A stretch of DNA of 64,000 nucleotides from an uncultured Thiothrix sp. (lineage in GTDB: Bacteria > Pseudomonadota > Gammaproteobacteria > Poriferisulfidales > GCA-002705445): contig CACJPG010000001.1 of NCBI GenBank assembly GCA_902595225.1, forward strand, positions 67,583 through 131,582, read 5' to 3'. Positions within the stretch are counted from its first letter, which is position 1. Each line of letters opens with the position of its first letter. Below are positions 58,501 to 64,000 of the stretch, one piece after another. Under the pieces are notes generated by a model. It saw only the letters and a list, made by a program, of their open reading frames with translations. It was not told the origin of the DNA and ran no database searches. The translations under genes were made by a program, and so were the position numbers.

Positions 58501-59306
58501 ACATTTTCGTCAATTAAAATTTTTATTCTATTTACAAGATCGCTATTTTGATATCTGGTGTTTCCAATTGATCTGATGTTCCATATTTTTCTTATAGAGT
58601 TACAAAAAAAAGCAGCATCGTAATTTATCACGTCGGCTTTCTTAATATTCAAAGTTTTTGTAGAAATACCATTCCTTTTTAAGATATTGATAATTATATT
58701 TTTCATTACACCTTCTACCCCATAGCCTTTAATATTAGGAGTAAAAATTTTATTTTTTTTTATAAAAAAAATATTACAAGATGTGCCCTCAATAATATAA
58801 TCTTTTTCATTGCATAAAATTATTTCAGGATATTTTTTTGAAATTTCATTTGTAGCTAAAATATAATCAACTTTATTACAATGTTTAATAGAATCTATAT
58901 TTTTATTAAGGAATAATTTAATATTTGAAAATTTTGTATTTATACCTTTTGTATAATATATTTTCGGATATTTAGGGATTTTTGATGTTGTAATAATGAT
59001 GCTAGGTTTATTTGATAATTTTAAATCGTACCCTCTTTTTGATGCTTCGCCTCTAGTAATATTTATTCCTAACACACAATTATTTTGATCACTTAATGCT
59101 TTTTTGATATGCTTTCTGAGCAACTCAATATTGAAATTTTTGATTTTTAGCTGGTTTATACCCTTTTTTAACCTTTGAAGATGTTGTGTAAGATTTTGTG
59201 GTATTTTATTTTCAACTAAAATCGTTTCAAAAACAGCATCGCCATATAAAAAACCCCTATCAAATATTTTAATACTTGAGTTTGGTTTGCCATTAACAAG
59301 ATTCAT
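58497..59306 (-). CDS. pabC: Aminotransferase class IV, 4-amino-4-deoxychorismate lyase-like
   Basis: DRGFLYGDAVFETILVENK, TRGEASKRGYDL, EGTSCNIFFIKKNKIFTP; position between fabF and mltG. Confidence 0.87.
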   Translation of the reverse strand: MNLVNGKPNSSIKIFDRGFLYGDAVFETILVENKIPQNLTQHLQRLKKGINQLKIKNFNIELLRKHIKKALSDQNNCVLGINITRGEASKRGYDLKLSNKPSIIITTSKIPKYPKIYYTKGINTKFSNIKLFLNKNIDSIKHCNKVDYILATNEISKKYPEIILCNEKDYIIEGTSCNIFFIKKNKIFTPNIKGYGVEGVMKNIIINILKRNGISTKTLNIKKADVINYDAAFFCNSIRKIWNIRSIGNTRYQNSDLVNRIKILIDENV

Positions 59307-59309
59307 AAA

Positions 59310-60560
59310 TTACATGCGTTTGAATATTAATGTTCCATTTGTTCCACCAAAACCAAATGAGTTTGACATGCTCACATCGATTTTTGTTTCCCTAGCATTA
59401 TTTGGAACATAATCTAAGTCACATTCTGGATCTTTTTCGTTTAAATTTATTGTAGGCGGAATAATGTTATCTCTTATAGATAAAATACTGAAAACTGCTT
59501 CTACCCCACCAGCTGCTCCTAACAAATGTCCTATCATGGATTTTGTAGAGCTAATAGGAGTTTTCTTTGCAATTTCAAGCCCTAAAGCATTTTTTATTGC
59601 GTCCGTTTCAGCCTTATCACCTGCAGGAGTGGAAGTCCCATGTGCATTTATATAATCGACATCATCTTTATTTAATTTTGCTTCACTTAATGCTTGCTGC
59701 ATACATTTTGATGCTCCGACACCACCAGCAGCGGGTTGCGTCATATGGTGCGCATCGCTATTCATCCCAAAGCCAGCAAGTTCACAATAGATTTTTGCAT
59801 TTCTTTTTTTTGCAGATTCATAGTCCTCTAATATTAAAATTCCAGCTCCATCGCCTAAAACAAATCCATTTCTGTTTATATCCCATGGCTTACTTGCTGT
59901 TTCAGGATCATCATTATTTGTTGAGCATAGCGCTTTAGCAGATGCAAAACCACCAATCCCTAAGGGGCATGTTGCCATTTCAGCGCCGCCAGCAATCATA
60001 CAATCAACATAACCATGCTTAATAAGTCTTGCCGCATCTCCAATACTGTGAGTTCCTGTAGCACAAGCTGAGACTAAAGACATGTTTGGTCCAGTAATAC
60101 CATATTTAATTGATAGGTTTCCTGAGACCATATTTATTATAGAGCTTGGAACAAAAAAAGGAGATATTTTTCTTGGGCCGCTTTGAAGAAAATTTCCATA
60201 ATTTTTTTCTATATAAGGTAAGCCACCAATGCCAGAGCCAATAGAAATTCCAATTTTATCAGCATTTGATTCATTAATCTCCAAACCTGAATCTTCGATA
60301 GCCATAACACTTGCACCAATGCCATAATGAATAAAAGTATCCATTTTTCTTTGCTCTTTTGGGCTTATGTAATCATCAGCATTAAAATCTATTATTGATC
60401 CAGAAATTTGAACTGAAAATGAACTGGCATCAAAGGAATCTATTTTTCTAATTCCACTGACCCCGTCTTTAATATTGTTCCATGCTTTTTCTACTAACGA
60501 GCCGACTGGTGAAACTAATCCTAAACCTGTTACAACAACTCGTCTTATACTATCTGTCAT
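59310..60560 (-). CDS. fabF: 3-oxoacyl-[ACP] synthase II
   Basis: VVVTGLGLVSPVG, VSACATGTHSIGDAARLI, NAHGTSTPAGDKAET, STKSMIGHLLGAAGGVEAVF. Confidence 0.96.
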   Translation of the reverse strand: MTDSIRRVVVTGLGLVSPVGSLVEKAWNNIKDGVSGIRKIDSFDASSFSVQISGSIIDFNADDYISPKEQRKMDTFIHYGIGASVMAIEDSGLEINESNADKIGISIGSGIGGLPYIEKNYGNFLQSGPRKISPFFVPSSIINMVSGNLSIKYGITGPNMSLVSACATGTHSIGDAARLIKHGYVDCMIAGGAEMATCPLGIGGFASAKALCSTNNDDPETASKPWDINRNGFVLGDGAGILILEDYESAKKRNAKIYCELAGFGMNSDAHHMTQPAAGGVGASKCMQQALSEAKLNKDDVDYINAHGTSTPAGDKAETDAIKNALGLEIAKKTPISSTKSMIGHLLGAAGGVEAVFSILSIRDNIIPPTINLNEKDPECDLDYVPNNARETKIDVSMSNSFGFGGTNGTLIFKRM

Positions 60561-60584
60561 ATTTTTAAATTAGACCAATTATGC

Positions 60585-60818
60585 TTACTTACTGTTGGCA
60601 TTAACATAAGCGTTAGCTTGGGCTACAGTAGTTATTTTTTCAGCTTCCTCGTCTGGGATTTCACAATCAAATTCTTCTTCGAGTGCCATTACAAGCTCAA
60701 CAGTATCAAGTGAGTCTGCACCTAAATCATCTACAAAAGAAGCATTATCTGTAATTTGTTCTTCCTTTACTCCAAGCTGTTCCATTATTACTTTTTTTAC
60801 TCTATCTTCGTTGCTCAT
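60585..60818 (-). CDS. acpP: Acyl carrier protein
   Basis: [33 protein letters not shown]. Confidence 0.97.
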   Translation of the reverse strand: MSNEDRVKKVIMEQLGVKEEQITDNASFVDDLGADSLDTVELVMALEEEFDCEIPDEEAEKITTVAQANAYVNANSK

Positions 60819-60896
60819 GATGTCCCCTATTTGGTTAAAAGCTACATTTTGAAAACTCGCTTATTCTATTAAATATATGCAATTTAATCCATGCTT

Positions 60897-61640
60897 TTAT
60901 TGCATGTACAAACCACCGTTAACGTGTATTGTTTCTCCAGTTATATATTCTGCTTTTTCTGATGCTAAAAAAGCTACAGCATAGGCTATATCCGCAGCTA
61001 CACCCATTTTGGACATGGGGATATCCTTTGAAATTTGTTCTTTTTGAGCATCGCTAAGCTTATCTGTCATATCAGTAGTAATAAATCCAGGAGAAACACA
61101 ATTTACTGTAATTCCTCTTGTGGCAACCTCTCTTGCAAGTGACTTACAAAAACCAATCATACCAGATTTTGTAGTAACGTAGTTAGTTTGCCCAGCATTT
61201 CCGGTGTTTGCGACAACTGAAGATATACATATTATTCTACCTTTTCTCTTTTTTATCATAGGCTTAAGAAATATTTTTGATATTGTATATAAAGAGTTTA
61301 AATTTGTATTAATTGTTTTGAACCATTGATCATCAGACATCCTTATGAGCAAATTATCATTTGTAATTCCTGCATTATTAACAACAACATCAGGCGTTTC
61401 AGAGAAGTCTTTATTTATATCAGAATATAGCTTCTCAATAGAATGTTCATCTGTGATATCCAAAATGTAAGCAGAGCCTTCTATATTATTGCTCTTTAGC
61501 TCTTCCCTAAGTCCGTCAGTAGATTGCTGGCTTGTCCCTGTGCCAGCTATAAGGAAACCGTCGTTGGCAAGCTCCTTCGCAATGGCCAAGCCAATCCCTC
61601 GAGTTGCCCCAGTTATAAGTGCTATTTTTTTATTTTTCAT
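60897..61640 (-). CDS. fabG: 3-oxoacyl-[ACP] reductase
   Basis: ALITGATRGIGLAIAKEL, VVNNAGITNDNLLIRM, NYVTTKSGMIGFCKSLAREVATRGITVNCVSPGFITTDMT. Confidence 0.95.
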   Translation of the reverse strand: MKNKKIALITGATRGIGLAIAKELANDGFLIAGTGTSQQSTDGLREELKSNNIEGSAYILDITDEHSIEKLYSDINKDFSETPDVVVNNAGITNDNLLIRMSDDQWFKTINTNLNSLYTISKIFLKPMIKKRKGRIICISSVVANTGNAGQTNYVTTKSGMIGFCKSLAREVATRGITVNCVSPGFITTDMTDKLSDAQKEQISKDIPMSKMGVAADIAYAVAFLASEKAEYITGETIHVNGGLYMQ

Positions 61641-62563
61641 ATGCTTCCCACAATCTCTAAGGCTGTTTCTAAGCTATTTGAGTCTGATACTGATAGTGAT
61701 TTTATACTATTATCTATTCTTTTGTTAAAAGAAGTTAAAACTTTTCCTGGTCCAAGCTCAAGAAGTGTATCAACACCCTGCTGCTCCATATATTCTATCG
61801 TCTCAACCCATCTAACCGATGAATATAGTTGTCTTACCAAAGCATCTTTAATATTTTTTTCTATTTTTTCGTTTTTTACATCTACGTTATTAATAACCGG
61901 TATTAATGGTTCTGAAATCTTAATATTTTTAATAAATTCTTTAAAAATTTCTGATTGTTCCTGCATTAGATACGAATGAGACGCAACACTTACTGGAAGA
62001 GGTATAATTTTTTTCGCTTTTTTTAACATAGCAAGATCTGATAACTTTTTCACACCATTATTGGTTCCAGAAATAACTATTTGTCCAGGAGCATTAATAT
62101 TTGCTATGCTGACTTCAGTTAGCTTATTCTCATCATAAACACTTTTTAAATCATCATAATCAATACCAATGATTGCGGCCATAACTCCCTCAGGTGCAGC
62201 TTTCATGCATTCGGCTCTTTTTTTAACAAGCTTAACTGCGTCCTTAAATTTTACAGCTTCAGAAGCACAAAGGGCTGTATATTCTCCAAAACTGTGCCCT
62301 GCCAGAAAGATGGGTTTTTCTCCACCTTCATCGTTCCATATTTTCCAGACCGAAAAAGCAGAACATAGCATTATGGGTTGAGTAAATTCTGTGTCATTAA
62401 TTTTGGATTCGGGACCATTTTTTGTAATTTTCCACAAATCGCATGAAAGATAATCTGAAGCTTCTTCAAAAATTTCAGAAACTACTTTGAATGATGACTT
62501 TAAGTCTTTAAGCATACCTATACTTTGTGATCCCTGCCCAGGAAACAAGATACCTAAACTCAT
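61637..62563 (-). CDS. fabD: Malonyl-CoA:ACP transacylase
   Basis: LFPGQGSQSIGML, FLAGHSFGEYTALCASEAV, LELGPGKVLT. Confidence 0.96.
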   Translation of the reverse strand: MSLGILFPGQGSQSIGMLKDLKSSFKVVSEIFEEASDYLSCDLWKITKNGPESKINDTEFTQPIMLCSAFSVWKIWNDEGGEKPIFLAGHSFGEYTALCASEAVKFKDAVKLVKKRAECMKAAPEGVMAAIIGIDYDDLKSVYDENKLTEVSIANINAPGQIVISGTNNGVKKLSDLAMLKKAKKIIPLPVSVASHSYLMQEQSEIFKEFIKNIKISEPLIPVINNVDVKNEKIEKNIKDALVRQLYSSVRWVETIEYMEQQGVDTLLELGPGKVLTSFNKRIDNSIKSLSVSDSNSLETALEIVGSI

Positions 62564-62710
62564 CTAAATTTACCTCGTATGTTTTGACTTATTTTTTATA
62601 AACATTTGATAAGCCTTATTTCTATAAAAACAAAAATCTGTTATATTCACAATAAGTTTTTTAACTTAAATTTATTAATAATACAATATATAATTTACAA
62701 AAATTAATTT

Positions 62711-62929
62711 ATGGCAAAAGAAGAACATATAGAAATGGATGGCATTGTTGTTGAGACTTTGCCAAACACAATGTTTAGAGTAGAGTTAGAAAATGGGCAT
62801 ATCGTAACAGCGCATATTTCTGGAAAAATGCGTAAAAACTATATCAGAATTTTGACAGGCGATAAGGTCACAGTTGCTTTAACACCATATGATCTTACCA
62901 AAGGAAGAATTACTTTTAGAGATAGATAA
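62711..62929 (+). CDS. infA: Translation initiation factor IF-1
   Basis: [72 protein letters not shown]. Confidence 0.98.
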   Translation: MAKEEHIEMDGIVVETLPNTMFRVELENGHIVTAHISGKMRKNYIRILTGDKVTVALTPYDLTKGRITFRDR

Positions 62930-62955
62930 TATTATTTGATAAATATATTAAGAAA

Positions 62956-63408
62956 ATGTCATGGATTCCTCATATCACAGTAGCTTCGGTAATTGAAAAA
63001 GAGAAAAAATATCTTTTTGTTGAGGAATATGTAAAAGACCTAAAAGTACTTAACCAGCCTGCTGGACATCTGGAAGAAAATGAAACGATCGAAGAAGCCT
63101 GCGCGCGCGAGACCTTAGAAGAGACTGCTTACAAAGTGAAAGTTGATTACCTCATTGGTATTTACCAAGAGAGAGGAAAGGATGAAATTGATATGTGGTT
63201 GAGATTTTGCTTCAAATGCTCAATCATTGAAGAGTTTAACGAAAGAGCGCTTGATAAGAACATAATAAGAAAAGTTTGGCTTGAGAAAAAGGAAATTATA
63301 AATCCTGATATTAACTTACGCAGTAGCATGGTATTGAGGTGTATCAATGACTACGAAAAAGGTATCAAATTCCCAAAGGAACTGATTAGTTCATTTCTAG
63401 AAAAATGA
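62956..63408 (+). CDS. NUDIX hydrolase (NudJ-like)
   Basis: Nudix box GHLEENETIEEACARETLEETAYKV; precedes mnmA. Confidence 0.92.
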   Translation: MSWIPHITVASVIEKEKKYLFVEEYVKDLKVLNQPAGHLEENETIEEACARETLEETAYKVKVDYLIGIYQERGKDEIDMWLRFCFKCSIIEEFNERALDKNIIRKVWLEKKEIINPDINLRSSMVLRCINDYEKGIKFPKELISSFLEK

Positions 63409-64000
63409 AAGATAAAATTCTAATTGGGCTATCAGGTGGTGTTGATTCATCAGTATCATTAAAAATTCTCAAAGATAAAGGCTTTAAAGTCGAAGCTCTT
63501 TATATGAAAAATTGGGATGAAGATGATTCTCAGCAAGGATGTAATGCGAAAGAGGATTTGGAATATGCATCTGATGTTTGTAATAAGCTTAATGTCAAGC
63601 TCAATACAGCAAACTTCTCGGATGAATACTGGAATAAAATATTTACGCATTTTCTTGATAGCTATAAAAGTGGATACACTCCAAATCCAGATATTCTCTG
63701 CAATAAATATATAAAATTTAAAGTATTTATTGATCATGCAAAGAAACTTGGTTTTGATAAAATTGCAACAGGACACTATGCAAAAATAGTAAAAAAAAAT
63801 AATTATCTTTATCTTAAAGTACCATTAGATTTGGCAAAGGATCAAACTTACTTTTTACACTCACTTGATCAAAAACAATTAAGTAATGTTATTTTTCCAC
63901 TTTCTGATATTACAAAACAAGATGTTAAAAAAATAGCAGAAGTAAATAGTTTTAAATCATTTAATAAAAAGGAAAGCATGGGTATTTGCTTTATAGGTAA
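63405..64000 (+). CDS. mnmA: tRNA-specific 2-thiouridylase, 3'-truncated by window edge
   Basis: Not in ORF track (no stop in window). ATGA overlap with nudix stop; translation MKDKILIGLSGGVDSSVSLKILKDKGFKVEALYMKNWDEDD...YTPNPDILCNKYIKF...TGHYAKI...KDQTYFLHSL...SMGICFIG. Confidence 0.96.
   Translation, partial: MKDKILIGLSGGVDSSVSLKILKDKGFKVEALYMKNWDEDDSQQGCNAKEDLEYASDVCNKLNVKLNTANFSDEYWNKIFTHFLDSYKSGYTPNPDILCNKYIKFKVFIDHAKKLGFDKIATGHYAKIVKKNNYLYLKVPLDLAKDQTYFLHSLDQKQLSNVIFPLSDITKQDVKKIAEVNSFKSFNKKESMGICFIG

Noticed and set aside
59567-59938. Plus-strand 123-aa ORF antisense to fabF
   Set aside because: His/Gln/Leu-rich translation typical of antisense frames; fabF motifs are intact on the other strand.
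61524-61979. Plus-strand 151-aa ORF antisense to fabG/fabD
   Set aside because: Spans two well-supported minus-strand genes and has no protein-family signature.
63459-63776. Minus-strand 105-aa ORF
   Set aside because: Antisense to mnmA, which continues past the window edge.

Overview
This is a 64 kb, AT-rich, densely packed window from a streamlined, probably marine gammaproteobacterium. Taxonomy is inferred from the long single-chain PurL, the lysS-prfB, leuS/lptE/holA and fabD-fabG-acpP-fabF-pabC-mltG-tmk neighbourhoods, and the prfB frameshift. No rRNA, CRISPR array, transposase or prophage was recognised. One tRNA (Glu, UUC) is present. The most distinctive content is tetrahydromethanopterin/methanofuran-linked C1 metabolism in two places. 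Island 1 (about 3.5-11.1 kb) holds beta-RFAP synthase, mtdB, an ATP-grasp protein, mch, a RimK-like ATP-grasp ligase, a CitG-like protein, fae, and an unusual PTPS/QueD-like protein with a long N-terminal extension. Island 2 (about 52.8-56.9 kb) holds pabB, an MfnF-like protein, an MfnD-like ATP-grasp protein and a HisA/HisF-related protein, placed next to tmk where holB is normally found; holB itself sits directly behind island 1. Other notable items are a four-gene FAD oxidoreductase/DUF1365/CFA-synthase/SDR operon plus a second CFA-synthase paralogue, an intact prfB +1 programmed frameshift that the ORF track misses, a 48-aa membrane microprotein after ygfZ, and several regulatory candidates. 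The rest is ordinary housekeeping (sdhCDAB, gltA, mdh, leuS, lysS, gltX, fatty-acid synthesis, infA, mnmA). All family calls come from reading motifs in the sequence; no database search was run.
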